The notes below the pieces were generated by a model. The model was not told where the DNA came from. It was given only the letters and a program-made list of their open reading frames with translations, and made no database searches. A program made the translations under genes and the position numbers. Shown here one piece after another: positions 1-12,500 of a stretch of 64,000 nucleotides of DNA. This DNA is from Geotrypetes seraphini (taxonomy: Eukaryota; Chordata; Amphibia; Gymnophiona; Dermophiidae), in NCBI RefSeq assembly GCF_902459505.1, contig NC_047096.1:806001-870000 (forward strand). The letters run 5' to 3'. How positions within the stretch are numbered: position 1 is the stretch's first letter; every line of letters starts with the position of its first letter.

Positions 1-830
1 CATTTCTCACTCCCTCTCCAGGTAGTTTATAGTATCTCTCTCCTCTTTCCTCTCTTCAGATCTGGTATCTGTCTCCTCCCCCTCCCCCAATGCTCTGGTA
101 TTTCTTTCTTCTCTCAATTTCCCTTCTTTTTCTTTTCTGCTCTTCCTTCTCAATTTGTTTTCTACCTCTTTAACTATTTTCTTATTTTCCAGTCCTCAAT
201 TTCCCTTTCATTATATCTACCTACAGCTTGCCACCTTTCTCTCACCCCTTCCAATATCTCACTAACTCTATCCTCTTCCCCAATCCATCATGTGCCCTTT
301 TTAATCCCCTCCTTCCATCCAGTATGTGCTTCCCTTTCACCTCTCCTTCCCACTTTTCAGCACCCGTTCCCCACTCTCCCCTCCCCACTTTCATCCCGCG
401 TCTGCTCCTCCTTCTCTCTCTACTTCCCTTCAGTGACTACTCCCCTCTCTCCTCTCCACTTCCTTCCAGTGACTGCTCCCCTCTCTCTCTCCTCTCCATT
501 TCCATGCAGCATCTGTTCCCCTCTCTTCTCCCCATTTCCCTTCGGCGTCTGTTCCCCTTTCCCTTCCCCACTTCCATCCAGCTTCTGCTCCTCCCTCTCT
601 CTCTCTCTCTACTTCCCTCCGGCGTCTTCTCCCTTCTTTCTTCCAGCGTTTGTTCCCCTCTCTCTCTCTCCTCCCCACTTCCACACGGCTTCTGTTCCCT
701 TCTCCCTCCCCACTGCCATGTGGCTTCTCCTCCCCATTTTCCTTCGGCTTCTGTTCCTCTCTCCGCTCCCCTTTGGCGCCACTCGACCTCTTCTCCTCGT
801 CGGGCCATCTCCCTCCCTCCCCTTCGCTGG
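1..830. repeat. Pyrimidine-rich degenerate minisatellite
   Basis: The plus strand is almost wholly C and T from the window start to about 830. From about 340 a loose unit of roughly 45-50 bp recurs: a CTCC/TCTC tract, then CCACTTCC, then a short GC-bearing phrase such as GGCGTCTG or CAGCTTCTG. Open frames on both strands are low-complexity (Ser/Leu/Pro on plus, Arg/Glu/Gly on minus) and are not genes. It may be the expanded core of a non-autonomous DNA element whose foldback follows directly. Confidence 0.75.
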
Positions 831-1078
831 CGCTTTTCAGAATTGAGGTTTTCACGAGCGGTCCAGACGCTATAGCCTTCTCACTGGTCACTCATGACTA
901 CTCCGAAACGTCTCTTCTGATGCAACTTCCTGTTTCCACCTGGGTGGTTCACATCAGAGGAGTAGTCGCACATGACCTGTGAGAAGGTTATAGCGTCTGG
1001 GCTGTTCAGAGAGAAAACCTCGATTCTGAAAAGTGCCATCAAAGGTGAGGGGAAGGGAGGAAAATGACCCGACGAGGG
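797..1078. repeat. Long imperfect foldback (inverted repeat)
   Basis: About 110 bp at 797-905 is the imperfect reverse complement of about 957-1078. Landmarks are TCAGAATTGAGGTTTTC on the left and its mirror GAAAACCTCGATTCTGA on the right, plus GACGCTATAGCCTTCTCA against TGAGAAGGTTATAGCGTC. The unpaired centre is about 50 bp. It adjoins the pyrimidine-rich tract, the same arrangement as in the hAT elements at 17.4 and 42.6 kb. Confidence 0.8.
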
Positions 1079-1204
1079 GAAGAGATGCCCAGACCATGGC
1101 GACCGGGAGGGAGGGGGCTGCTCGACCGCACAATCGCAAGGAAGGATGCTGACCAGGAGGGTTGGGAAGAGACACAAGGCACGGCAGATACTTTACTGCG
1201 CAGA

Positions 1205-1244
1205 CAAGGCCATTCACCACTCCACAGGGTGGTGAATGGCCTTG
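1205..1244. repeat. Perfect 16-bp stem hairpin
   Basis: CAAGGCCATTCACCAC is followed after eight bases by its exact reverse complement GTGGTGAATGGCCTTG. No gene lies nearby. It may be the abutting ends of two DNA transposon copies or a small foldback. Confidence 0.7.
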
Positions 1245-1339
1245 TTCCCGTACCCACAGCTACCAATCTTTTTTTTTTTGCTAGCTGCAGGTAACAGTCA
1301 CCATGTCATTATCTATCCTGGAGCCACTGATGCAATAAC

Positions 1340-2870
1340 TGACCACACAATCTCCATTCAGAAGCGGAGAATCCTGAGAGCCACATTCACATGCTGAAGA
1401 TCCAGAATAGGCCTCCAATCTTCTGAGACTTTCTTTGGCATGACAAAATATACAGAGTATCTGCCTGAGCTCAAGAGGTCGCGTGACACCAGCTCTCTAG
1501 CTTGAATATCCAGAAAGCACTGAACAGTAGTCTGGACTCTGAGTGCCTTGTATGGTTGTCTGGACAGAGAATCCACAAACCAATCTGACAGGCTGGGCAA
1601 ATTCCAGCTTGTATCCTGATCGAATAATGTCCCACTGGCTTGCTGTAATGCGCATCCAGGCAGGCAGAAACTCTGAGAGCCAGCCCCCTAAATGCAGAGA
1701 AGTATTCAACATCCTGGCATCATTGTGTCTTTCTAGCAGGTCTTTCTGGCAGGGTGTGCAGGACGAGCGGCAGAAGGTTGGGCACGTCTGTAGCCTACAT
1801 ACCAACCTTGGAAGCTCTGGGAAAATCTCTGCAACATGGAATGTGCATATTATCTGGAGTGTCTGGAACCCTGAAAATTAGAACATCCAGAACCCATGGA
1901 GGGTCTGGGTCTACTATTAGGCAGGATCTTTGGGAAAATCCATGAGGACATCTAGGTCTTTGCCAAACAATAACTGCCCCTTAAAAGACAGCCTCGCTAA
2001 AGTTGCCTTGGAAGTGGAATCACCAGCCCACTGCCTGACCCAGAGCATTTGGTAGGCCAAAATGGAGTACACTGACACTTTTGCAAACACTTTCAAAAGG
2101 CTATAAAAGGCATCCACTATATAATCTGTCCCAGCCATCAGCAGTTGAGGAGGAGGCTCCACCGCATCAGTCTCTAGCATGCACAGCTGAGACAGGCGCG
2201 TGCAACAAAAGATACCACCACAGCAGCTTTGATGCCCAAATTGGCTGTTTCAAAAAGTTTCCTGAGAACCGCATCCACACGGCGGTCCTGCATATCTTTC
2301 AACACAACTCCCCCATCAATGGGAAGAGAGGTGTGCTTAGTCACTTGTGCCACCAAGAAATCCATTTTGGGTTGCCCCAAAAGCTGCTGACACTCCTGCG
2401 CCAGTAGATTCAAGTGGGATATAGCTCTAGCACTCTTCAAAGTACCTTCCGAAGAGTCAAACTGCTCAGAGACCATAAAACTCATATCCAGATGCCAGGG
2501 AACGGTCGCAGAGTGCGAGCGCCCACTACAAAAGCTTGGGAGAAGAAGTGGACAGAGCTGGCTGAGTCACTAAGTTCAATTCCTGCAAAGATTCAGCAGG
2601 AAGATAAGGCAGAGCCGTAAACTTAATTAAACACAGGACAATAGGATCATCCCACAATCCAGATCTCCCAAAGGATCCGTGGATCCAGCACACAAGCCCA
2701 GAACCCACGATCCAGGAAGAGCTGCACTGTCAAACAATGGATCAGAGAGGTCAGGATCAGCATCCGGATCCCTCAGATCATGAGCAGGCAGAACAACAGC
2801 CAGATCAAGTGGAGGCAAGGACATGCCCGAAGGCATCATGCCACCCAAAAACATCCTGGGGGGAAAGGAG
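1340..2870 (-). mobile_element. DIRS-like retroelement fossil
   Basis: This is a broken remnant of a tyrosine-recombinase (DIRS) retroelement on the minus strand. Translated pieces at 1358-1805 match the family reverse transcriptase start (SVYFVMPKK, WRPILDLQ, IIRSGYKLEFAQP). Pieces at 1917-2854 match the preceding gag-like protein (LLFGKDLDVLMD, FETANLGIKAAVVVSF). It has several breaks and looks old. No terminal repeats were recognised, and weak related sequence may reach about 3700. Confidence 0.75.
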
Positions 2871-3985
2871 ACTGCTCAGGAGAATAACATGCTATTTCTT
2901 TTTTTTTTTTTAACTCTGACCATAAAACCTCAATTTTAGAGAAGGTATCTGGCTCCTGGGGCATAGAGTCACGTTAGATGACTTAAATTTGTGTGTCTTA
3001 GGCTACGGAGAGTCTGCAGCTAGGTTGATCAAAGAACAAGCGGTACCCAGCTCCGAAAGCAATGGAGACCACCCTGCCAGGCTGGCTGAGCATCTGATCA
3101 CCTGCTTCTGGGGAGGGGAAAAGCTAAGCAAGTCGCTACAGCCCACTCCCCAGTTGTGCCATGCAGCACTTGGCACAAGGATGCTCTAAAAGCGCTAAAT
3201 TTGTGCAATCCTGGCATTAATTCACAAGAGGAGACCCCAAGGACTCCATCCCTGCAGTTTGGGAAAAATCAAAGTTTCATAGAAGCAGGGAGAAGAAGAA
3301 AAAAAGATTGCTAAAAATACAAGATGGCCTCCAGCACCAAATTCACGCCAAAAACGCAATATTTTTTTCACTTCCAAAAAACAGTGATTTTAGGAACACA
3401 GGAGAACATGCAGAAACTCAGAAAACCCCACTTTTTAAACTTTTCCCTACATCTCTCACGAGCTGTCAGCTCCTTGTACTCACTGTGACCTGACAGAGCT
3501 CAGAAGGTGGATTCCAGTGTTTCTCAGTAGCTGTCACAATGCTGGGAATGCTCTCACAAAGCTGATCTTCGGACTGCCGGTCAGACTCCACTGTCCGACT
3601 ATGCCTCCACCCCAACGGCCCACTAGGACGGCAGGTATATGCGTGAAAATGCATCCGGCACATTACAGAACACCGCTAAGCCTATCAGAAGGTGAGATTA
3701 TTTAAGGGATGGCCCTGAGCTCCAAGGAAAATTATGCAGACTGGAACAGGTACCCAAAAACTGAAGTCTGAATTCTCAAGCAGGCAGAGCTCTAAAATTG
3801 CTTCAAATGCAAAATTACCTGAAAAGGGGACGACGTTACATCAAATCTAAAATAATAAAATTGGGAGAGCAGAACACACCTAGTTGCAGAAATGCTTTCA
3901 GAAGGAAAGACTGTAGAGGGCACTAAGCTGATCAGTGAAGTACTACAGAGACAGAGTGGATTCCTTCTGCTGCATGCAAGTATGG
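2871..3985. other. No gene recognised
   Basis: This stretch has an A/T homopolymer tract near 2900 and otherwise mixed sequence. Short frames on both strands show no recognisable domain. It could be the upstream end of the DIRS fossil or decayed repeat in GNAI3 intron 1. Confidence 0.5.
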
Positions 3986-3989
3986 GGAA

Positions 3990-4163
3990 ATGCAGTGATA
4001 GGAGTTCATTCAGAAAGTTGTTAAAAACACGACTATTTGTTGATGCATTTCTCTGATGGTTTCTATTTGTCCAGATATGTTTTAACATTTTATGTATGTA
4101 GCTATTCTGTAAACCGTTTTGGTATAAAACGGTATAGAAATTTTTAAAATAAATAAATAATTG
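3990..4163 (+). mobile_element. L2-type LINE, 3' end
   Basis: The segment encodes the L2 C-terminal phrase FRKLLKTRLF near 4010-4040. It ends with TGTAAACCGTTTTGGTATAA and an AATAAATAAATAA tail, as L2 3' ends do. It is heavily 5'-truncated. Confidence 0.75.
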
Positions 4164-4170
4164 TCTAGCA

Positions 4171-4521
4171 CAGGGGTAGGCAATTCTGGTCCTTGAGAGC
4201 CACAGGCAGGTCAGGTTTTCATAAGAATAGCCTTACTGGGTCAGACCAGTAGCCCGTTCTGACAGTGGCCAATCCAGGTCACTAGTACCTGACCAAAACC
4301 TAAGGTGTAGCAATATTCCATGCTACTGATACAGGGCAAGCAGTGGCTTCCCCCGTGTCTTTTTCAATAACAGACTATGTAAATCCACAATGAATATATA
4401 TGAGATGGATTTGCATGCGCTGCTTCATTGAGATGCAAATCTATCTCATGCATATTTATTATGGATATCCTGAAAACCAGACCTTCCTGTGGCTCTCGAA
4501 GACTGGAATTGCCTACCCCTG
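4171..4521. mobile_element. hAT-type palindromic MITE split by a CR1 tail
   Basis: Terminal inverted repeats run CAGGGGTAGGCAATTCTGG (left) and CCAGAATTGCCTACCCCTG-like (right). Flanking 8-bp duplications are near-perfect: GTCTAGCA at 4163-4170 and GTCTAGAA at 4522-4529. Eight-base duplications are the hAT hallmark. A CR1 tail at about 4221-4382 was inserted later, because the two MITE halves join logically across it. Confidence 0.85.
4221..4382 (-). mobile_element. CR1 LINE 3' tail inserted in MITE
   Basis: It begins ATAAGAATAGCCTTACTGGG, the reverse complement of the common CR1 3' end in this genome, and runs about 160 bp. It interrupts the 4171-4521 MITE, so it is the younger of the two. 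Confidence 0.85.
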
Positions 4522-4534
4522 GTCTAGAATGTCT

Positions 4535-5245
4535 CACCCATTGGACTGGAATAATAAACATGTGGATAAAGATGAGTGGGTTGATGTACTATATCTAGAT
4601 TTTCAGAAAGCTTTTGACCAGTGGTCTGTGCAGGGCCTCATTTTGGATTTGTAGGTACTTGGAGGGCCTCAGAAAAAATAGTTAATGTCTTATTAAAGAA
4701 ATGACAATTTTACATGAGGTAAAACTCTTTATAGTTTATAAATCTTTCCTTTTGGCTAAGTCTTAGTAATAATATTGTAAAGAGACATATGATCAAAAAA
4801 CTGTTTTATTTTACTTTTGTGATTATGATAAGCATAACAAGGGCCTCAAAATAGAACCTGGCGAGCTGCGAGTTTGAGACCACAGCTTTTGACAGAGTTC
4901 CTTATGAGAGACTCCAGAGAAAATTTAAAAAGTCATGGGATAGGAGGCAATGTTCTGTTGTAGATTAGGAATTGGTTTTGGACAGAAGACAGAGAGTAGA
5001 GCTAAATGGGCATTTTTCTCAATGAAGGAGGGTAAATAGTGGAAGACTGCAGGGTTCTGTACTGGGACCAATGATATTTAACATATTTATAAACAATCTG
5101 GAAATTGGAACAACAAGAAAGGTAATTAAATTTGCAGACACAAAACTATTTCAGTTATTAAAATGCATGCAGACTGTAAAATTGCAGAATACCTTTGAAA
5201 ACTGGGCATCCAAATGGCAGATAAAATTTAAGGGGAAATTCTGTA
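4535..5245 (+). mobile_element. CR1 LINE reverse transcriptase fragment (split)
   Basis: The left part (to 4618) encodes [13 protein letters not shown], the conserved CR1 reverse transcriptase motif A. The right part (from 4886) continues with decayed matches to VPHERLQRK, the SGVLQGSVLGP-like block and the FADDTK active-site block near 5125-5150. The copy is truncated and decayed. A hAT MITE at 4619-4885 sits inside it. Confidence 0.8.
4619..4885. mobile_element. hAT MITE with perfect target duplication
   Basis: The element starts CAGTGGTCT and ends AGACCACAG. It is flanked by identical 8-bp copies CTTTTGAC at 4611-4618 and 4886-4893. Related copies lie at 18.4 and 37.3 kb, sharing AATAGTTAATGTCTTATTAA and other internal blocks. 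It inserted into the CR1 reverse transcriptase. Confidence 0.9.
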
Positions 5246-5246
5246 A

Positions 5247-5519
5247 ATAGAAACATGATGGCAGATAAAGGCCAAATGATTCATCCAATCTGCCCATCCA
5301 CAGTAACCATCATCTCTTTCTCGAGATCCCACGTGCCTATCCCATGCTTTCTTGAATTCACAGTCTCTGTCTCCACCACCTCTTCCGGGACACTGTTCCA
5401 TGCATCTACCATCCTTTCTGTAAAAAAGTATCTCCTTGCATTACTCCTAAGCTTATTACCTCTTAACTTCATCCTATGCCCTCTCATATAATATAGGCAC
5501 CTATCTCTTGCCAATCACA
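5247..5519 (-). mobile_element. CR1 LINE C-terminal/3' fragment
   Basis: The minus-strand frame 5281-5514 reads RSNARRYFFTERMVDAWNSV, the conserved CR1 C-terminus. The 3' untranslated end follows, reading left, and includes the typical GGCAGATAAAGGCC phrase. Confidence 0.85.
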
Positions 5520-7020
5520 CTTGGGCGCCTATTACAGAATCATGCAAACTTCCACCCATTTGTTTCAGTTGAAAGATGGTTTTAATTTTCAGCCGTGTTT
5601 TCAGTTTCAGAAGAAAATGACCAAGCGTTTTTGGTGGAAGTTGTCCCATATGTCTCCCTCCCCCCGGACTCCTCCCCTCAAGTGCTTCCCCTTTGGCATA
5701 TCTAACAATCCTTGGTGGTCTTGGGGTAGTGTTGGAGCAGAAGCAATCTTCACTTATTCCTGCTCTCCTCTATAAATGGGTGCCGCAACTGAGGTATTGC
5801 TCCTGCCCTGATTGCACCACTAACCCCCAGGAATTATAAGGTAGTCCTAGGGGGAAGGGGAAGGGAGGGGGGCAGCACTAATCTCCTTTTAAGTAATGCA
5901 GTTTATAGGTGCTCTAAATGAATGCTTTTGATACTAAATTTTAGCAGGAATTTAAATCTATAATTTGGCACAAGTGAACATCACTCCTACCTTTCAATTA
6001 TTTTTAAGATGAGTAAGAAGAGAGGAGTACTACAGACCTGCAATAATTTTTTTCTTCTTTAATTTTGGGGCAGGAGGCGGGGACAGAGGATAGCAGCTCA
6101 TTATGCTTAAAGTTGGAGGGGCGGGGATCAATTTTTTTTTTTGGGGGGGGGAGTGCACTAGACCACCATAACTTACACAGTAAGATGGGGGACATTTTCA
6201 TAATGAGATGCATGTTTTTTTCTGACAGCGCAATCTTAAATGCGACATTTGCAAGCTCTTGATTACTGCATCGCTGCAATCTACTTCTGAGATAGTTTCA
6301 CAGAAGAAGCTGTGTAGCTCTACTGCATAGCTTTCTGCATTGGGCCTCCCGAGGGCCCAAGCATGTAGAGAGATTTTTGTTTAACATCAACAGTATTAGG
6401 AGCTACGAAAAATCATGCCAGCCTTTTCCAAAAAGAGAGTGTAGAACTAGGTATAAAACCTAATACAGTATAGCAACTGAAAAGAGTTTAGAATTAAGAA
6501 CCATACCATACCATATTGTTTCTTATAACTGCAAATGTAAAATGGGAATCATTGTGGCTTACCTAAGATTAATAAGGTGCAACCTAGACATTATGAATCA
6601 TAGGAAGATTATAATGAAAACAGATGCATTTTAGCACCTTCCTAAATTGAAGATAGGAGGAGGTCTGACATAAGCAGGTCAGGAGGCAGTTCCAAATTTT
6701 GGGGCCTTGAAACTTAACACAGCAAGGTGGCAGTTCTGCAGTCAGTCTGAGCCTGTGATCTTCATCACCTCAAATATAACTTATACAACTTCTAAATAAG
6801 TTGACAATTTTACCCAAGGATTTGAACATGTCTTTGCATGGGCATCTTTGCAAGCAAATCTGAGGATTTTAACCATATTCAATTCATGTGAAATATACAG
6901 TTATGTTATACTAACATCCTTCCATCTTAACTGCTATCTGCAATTTCTTCTATTTAGTTTATCAATCAGAAACTCATAAAATGTTCAACTTTTATATTCC
7001 CCGTCATAATCACCACACTA
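5520..7020. other. No gene; decayed repeat sequence
   Basis: This is mixed sequence with poly-T and poly-G tracts at 6128-6152. Weak resemblance to antisense L2 C-terminus is seen around 6530-6790 (minus strand reads a phrase like GPKIWNCLLT). No host exon is recognisable. Confidence 0.4.
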
Positions 7021-7029
7021 CCAACATGG

Positions 7030-7225
7030 GTCATTTACTAAAATGTTTATTGGTATATATAGACCGCTCTTCGCTATAACATCGCAACAGTTTACAAAAA
7101 TTAAGAACAAAAAATAAAGGAACTTCATTACCACAAGAGAAGATTAAAATACATACCGTAGCTATAAAAGAAGAAAATGTAAAAATACAAAATGCAAAAG
7201 CTGCATCCTGGAGTCCTTCCCTAAG
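7030..7225 (-). mobile_element. L2-type LINE 3' tail
   Basis: It opens with TTTATTGGTATATATAGACC and continues to an AACAGTTTACAAA phrase, the reverse complement of the L2 3' end (…TTTGTAAACCG…TATATAAA). Confidence 0.55.
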
Positions 7226-7311
7226 TTCCAACCCAAAGAGATGTAGACTTTCTTCAAAGAATAAAATCTTATCTAAGAAAATGCTAAAACTTCAGTAGGC
7301 TTCTAAACTTA

Positions 7312-7482
7312 CCCCCTTTTCTACGAAACTGCGCTAGCAGTTTTTAGCACAGAGAGCTGCGTTGAATGGCCCATGCTACTTCCGATGCTCATAGGAACTC
7401 AATGAGTGTTGGGAGCAGCACAAGCCATTCAGCGCAGCTCTGTGTGCTAAAAAACGCTAGCATGGTTTCGTAGAAGAGGGGG
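7312..7482. mobile_element. Harbinger-like palindromic MITE
   Basis: Inverted ends CCCCCTTTTCTACGAAAC and GTTTCGTAGAAGAGGGGG enclose two arms sharing CGCTAGCAGTTTTTAGCAC. TTA flanks both sides (7309-7311 and 7483-7485), as expected for PIF/Harbinger target duplications. Confidence 0.75.
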
Positions 7483-7583
7483 TTAATATAAGAAAGTTTA
7501 CTAGTAATTCAATTGGAAGAGTTCCACAAATATGGAACAGAAGCAAAGAAGGCAGAATTACATGTGGAGGACAACCTAATTAA

Positions 7584-7765
7584 CACCCCCCTTTTTTTTT
7601 TTTACAAACCCCCAAAAGCAGTTTTTAGCGCAGGCTGGCACACTGAATGCTCTGTGTAACGCCTGACACTCAAAGATCCTAGAGCGTCAGGAGCAGTGCA
7701 GAGCATTCAGAACACCGGCCTTGCACTAAAAAACGCTCCTGCGGTTTTGTAAAATGAACTGGAGG
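7584..7765. mobile_element. Second Harbinger-like palindromic MITE
   Basis: It has the same architecture as 7312-7482: GCAGTTTTTAGCGCAGG on the left and GTGCACTAAAAAACGCTCC-like mirror sequence on the right, with TAA flanking both ends. A poly-T tract lies in the left end. It sits only about 100 bp from the first copy. Confidence 0.7.
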
Positions 7766-8454
7766 TAATGACACACGGATGAGTATTAGAAGAGCATAAT
7801 TTTATTCTTGTGGGCTCTAAAGCAGAGATAGCATGCACTAGCCATTAGTAAATGACCCTTTTTAAATATGCTCTATGAGCCTGAAATCAAATCTTATAAA
7901 GAATGAAGGCTTAGTACTACCCTTTAACCTCAAAATCCACCCTGGAGATAGTTTTGACTCATCAACGATCAATGTAAAACAGAGGGCATGAAGAGCTCTG
8001 CAGAACAAATTTTTAATTAAATAAATCTAATATAAAATGTATTAATCACACAATTGTCAATAAAGGTTCAAGACAATTTACAAGTAAAAAACCAAACAAA
8101 ACCCAAACAACCAATACACAATCAAGAGGAATTACAAAATTCAGACTTATACAATTAATTAACTTTATCAAATAAAGTTTTTAGGTTCTTGCATAAATAA
8201 AAAACTTGGCTAGACTCCCATCCTATTGTAAAAGGTAAAATCGTTTCAAGTGGAAATGGCTAAATAAACACGTGTTAAGCTGCCAGTATTGTGATAAAAA
8301 ATAGTTGAATTAGTTCTTCATTGTAATTAGCTTTCAGAATATGATGAGTCATACATACAACCTTAAAAGTAATTGGAGATAAAGGAAAGGGAAAAATTGG
8401 GACTTGTATACTGCCTTTTTGTAGTTATACAAGCACACTCAAATTCTGTATAGG
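7766..8454 (-). mobile_element. L2-type 3' tail and decayed sequence
   Basis: From about 7990 to 8300 the sequence is an AT-rich reversed L2 3' end (AATAAAGGTTCAAGACAATTTACAAG). No coding sequence is recognisable in the rest. Confidence 0.5.
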
Positions 8455-9445
8455 AGATAGGAGGCCGGTCTCAGCAGCCACCTAAGAAGCAACTGAGAAT
8501 CGCACACCAGCATTTTATTCAGAATTGAGTCTGCCCTAACAGACAAATGCCTAACCCTACCTAACCCCCCCCCACCCCCCCCGATTCTCTAACCAGTACC
8601 AATTCACAGGCACCTGTTACAGAATCACACCAGCTGATCACGGCAAGGGAATCCTGATCAGTTGAGCCTGCAGGCTTTGGGGAGTCCTGCAAGCTCAGCT
8701 GAACAAAGGGAAACTACCCCACTACAATCAGCTGAGCGGCTGGGGACCCTCCCTGAATCCCCAACCAGAAGATATTCTGGCAGGAGGTATGTCCATTCCC
8801 TCCTACCACCAACTGCCCTAAGATGCCTGGCAGGAGGGATTCCCACTCCTCTCCTGCCACCACCCCCTGGAGCACCTGAACCCCCAACACCCCTCCAACC
8901 AGCAACACCTCCTGAAGCTCTACTCCCGAGATACCCCAAACATCCAGACACCCACCCTACACGCCTAAGACCACACCGTACCTTTGACAAAAGAAGACTG
9001 GGCAGAGATGCCCCTGCCTCTTGAAAATGGTGGACTTTCCCTTTCCTGGTGTATCCTAGGATGCACTAGGGAGGGGCCTAAGGCCCTGATTGGCTCAGGT
9101 GCCTAAGACTCCTTCCATCCCAAGATGCACCAAGAAGGAGGCCTAATGCCCTTTCCCAGCGCATTGGGAAGGCCTGTCATTTTGAAGAGGTGGGCACTGG
9201 GCATCCTTCCGACTGGCCTTCCTTTGTCAAAGGTGCAGAAGGGAGGGGTGTTGCGGAGGGGGGTGTTGAGCTTTGGGGGGGCGGTGGCAAGAGTGAGTAG
9301 GCATCCCCTCCGGGAAGAAAATACTCCTGCCACAATCAGCTGAGATAGCCATTGTCTACTTTTAGGTTTTAGAATGTAGATAAGGGGGGGGGGGCATCCT
9401 GATTGGTTTGCAGACAATGGTAGGACGCCCGATAATAGAATTAGC
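8455..9445. repeat. C-rich non-autonomous element, copy 1
   Basis: A C-rich region carries repeated phrases of the form GGCAGGAGG followed by CCACTCC. It starts near GCCTAAC/CGATTCTCTAACCAG and ends near CGCCCGATAATAGAATTAG. The same phrases occur at 25.3-26.1 kb. The ACAATCAGCTGAG phrase appears on both sides of the core. Open frames here are low-complexity and not genes. Its class is unknown; a DNA transposon derivative is likely. Confidence 0.55.
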
Positions 9446-9527
9446 CCCACAGTGTTTTCCGACTCACAATCTCCCTAATGGAGGATGAAGCGACTTGCTC
9501 AGGGGGGCTGAGCCTGAAGCTCTAACC

Positions 9528-12500
9528 CAGGGGTGTCAAAGTCCCTCCTCGAGGGCTGCAATCCAGCCTGGTTTTCAGGATTTCCTGGTTTTCAGGATTT
9601 CCCCAATGAATATGCATGAGATCTATTAGCATACAATGACAGCAGAGCATGCCAAGAGATCTCATGCATATTCATTGGGGAAATCCTGAAAACCAGACTC
9701 GAAAAGGGACTTTGAGACCTCTGCACTACATGTTTCTCTAAGGCAGGGGTCTCAAAATCCCTCCTCCAGGGCTGCAATCCAGTCGGGTTTTCAGGATTTC
9801 CCCAATGAATATGCATTGAAAGCAGTGCACGCACATAGATCTCATGCATATTTATTGGGGAAATCCTGAAAACCCGACTCGAGGAGGGACTTTGAGACCC
9901 CTGCACTACATGTTTCTCTAAGGCAGGGGCCTCAAAATCCCTCCTCCAGGGCTGCAATCCTGTCGGGTTTTCAGGATTTCCCCAATGAATATGCATTGAA
10001 AGCAGTGCACGCACATAGATCTCATGCATATTTATTGGGGAAATCCTGAAAACCCGACTCGAGGAGGGACTTTGAGACCCCTGCACTACATGTTTCTCTA
10101 AGGCAGGAGTCTCAAAATCCCTCCTCCAGGGCTGCAATCCTGTCGGGTTTTCAGGATTTCCCCAATGAATATGCATTGAAAGCAGTGCACGCACATAGAT
10201 CTCATGCATATTTATTGGGGAAATCCTGAAAACACGACTCGAGGAGGGACTTTGAGACCCCTGCACTACATGTTTCTCTAAGGCAGGAGTCTCAAAATCC
10301 CTCCTCCAGGGCTGCAATCCTGTCGGGTTTTCAGGATTTCCCCAATGAATATGCATTGAAAGCAGTGCACGCACATAGATCTCATGCATATTCATTGGGG
10401 AAATCCTGAAAACCCGACTCGAGGAGGGACTTTGAGACCCCTGCACTACATGTTTCTCTAAGGCTGGGTTCTCAAAATCCCTCCTCCAGGGCTGCAATCC
10501 TGTCGGGTTTTCAGGATTTCCCCAATGAATATGCATTGAAAGCAGTGCACGCACATAGATCTCATGCATATTCATTGGGGAAATCCTGAAAACCCGACTC
10601 GAGGAGGGACTTTGAGACCCCTGCACTACATGTTTCTCTAAGGCTGGGTTCTCAAAATCCCTCCTCCAGGGCTGCAATCCTGTCGGGTTTTCAGGATTTC
10701 CCCAATGAATATGCATTGAAAGCAGTGCACGCACATAGATCTCATGCATATTCATTGGGGAAATCCTGAAAACCCGACTCGAGGAGGGACTTTGAGACCC
10801 CTGCACTACATGTTTCTCTAAGGCTGGGTTCTCAAAATCCCTCCTCCAGGGCTGCAATCCTGTCGGGTTTTCAGGATTTCCCCAATGAATATGCATTGAA
10901 AGCAGTGCACGCACATAGATCTCATGCATATTCATTGGGGAAATCCTGAAAACCCGACTCGAGGAGGGACTTTGAGACCCCTGCACTACATGTTTCTCTA
11001 AGGCAGGGGCCTCAAAATCCCTCCTCCAGGGCTGCAATCCTGTCGGATTTTCAGGATTTCCCCAATGAATATGCATTGAAAGCAGTGCACGCACATAGAT
11101 CTCATGCATATTTATTGGGGAAATCCTGAAAACCCGACTCGAGGAGGGACTTTGAGACCCCTGCACTACATGTTTCTCTAAGGCAGGGGCCTCAAAATCC
11201 CTCCTCCAGGGCTGCAATCCTGTCGGATTTTCAGGATTTCCCCAATGAATATGCATTGAAAGCAGTGCACGCACATAGATCTCATGCATATTTATTGGGG
11301 AAATCCTGAAAACACGACTCGAGGAGGGACTTTGAGACCCCTGCACTACATGTTTCTCTAAGGCAGGAGTCTCAAAATCCCTCCTCCAGGGCTGCAATCC
11401 TGTCGGGTTTTCAGGATTTCCCCAATGAATATGCATTGAAAGCAGTGCACGCACATAGATCTCATGCATATTTATTGGGGAAATCCTGAAAACACGACTC
11501 GAGGAGGGACTTTGAGACCCCTGCACTACATGTTTCTCTAAGGCAGGAGTCTCAAAATCCCTCCTCCAGGGCTGCAATCCTGTCGGGTTTTCAGGATTTC
11601 CCCAATGAATATGCATTGAAAGCAGTGCACGCACATAGATCTCATGCATATTCATTGGGGAAATCCTGAAAACCCGACTCGAGGAGGGACTTTGAGACCC
11701 CTGCACTACATGTTTCTCTAAGGCTGGGTTCTCAAAATCCCTCCTCCAGGGCTGCAATCCTGTCGGGTTTTCAGGATTTCCCCAATGAATATGCATTGAA
11801 AGCAGTGCACGCACATAGATCTCATGCATATTCATTGGGGAAATCCTGAAAACCCGACTCGAGGAGGGACTTTGAGACCCCTGCACTACATGTTTCTCTA
11901 AGGCTGGGTTCTCAAAATCCCTCCTCCAGGGCTGCAATCCTGTCGGGTTTTCAGGATTTCCCCAATGAATATGCATTGAAAGCAGTGCACGCACATAGAT
12001 CTCATGCATATTCATTGGGGAAATCCTGAAAACCCGACTCGAGGAGGGACTTTGAGACCCCTGCACTACATGTTTCTCTAAGGCTGGGTTCTCAAAATCC
12101 CTCCTCCAGGGCTGCAATCCTGTCGGGTTTTCAGGATTTCCCCAATGAATATGCATTGAAAGCAGTGCACGCACATAGATCTCATGCATATTCATTGGGG
12201 AAATCCTGAAAACCCGACTCGAGGAGGGACTTTGAGACCCCTGCACTACATGTTTCTCTAAGGCAGGGGCCTCAAAATCCCTCCTCCAGGGCTGCAATCC
12301 TGTCGGATTTTCAGGATTTCCCCAATGAATATGCATTGAAAGCAGTGCACGCACATAGATCTCATGCATATTTATTGGGGAAATCCTGAAAACCCGACTC
12401 GAGGAGGGACTTTGAGACCCCTGCACTACATGTTTCTCTAAGGCAGGGGCCTCAAAATCCCTCCTCCAGGGCTGCAATCCTGTCGGATTTTCAGGATTTC

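Noticed and set aside
228-982. Several overlapping plus and minus frames of 110-215 codons
   Set aside because: All arise from a pyrimidine-rich tract with few stop codons. Composition is Ser/Pro/Leu or Arg/Glu/Gly with no domain.
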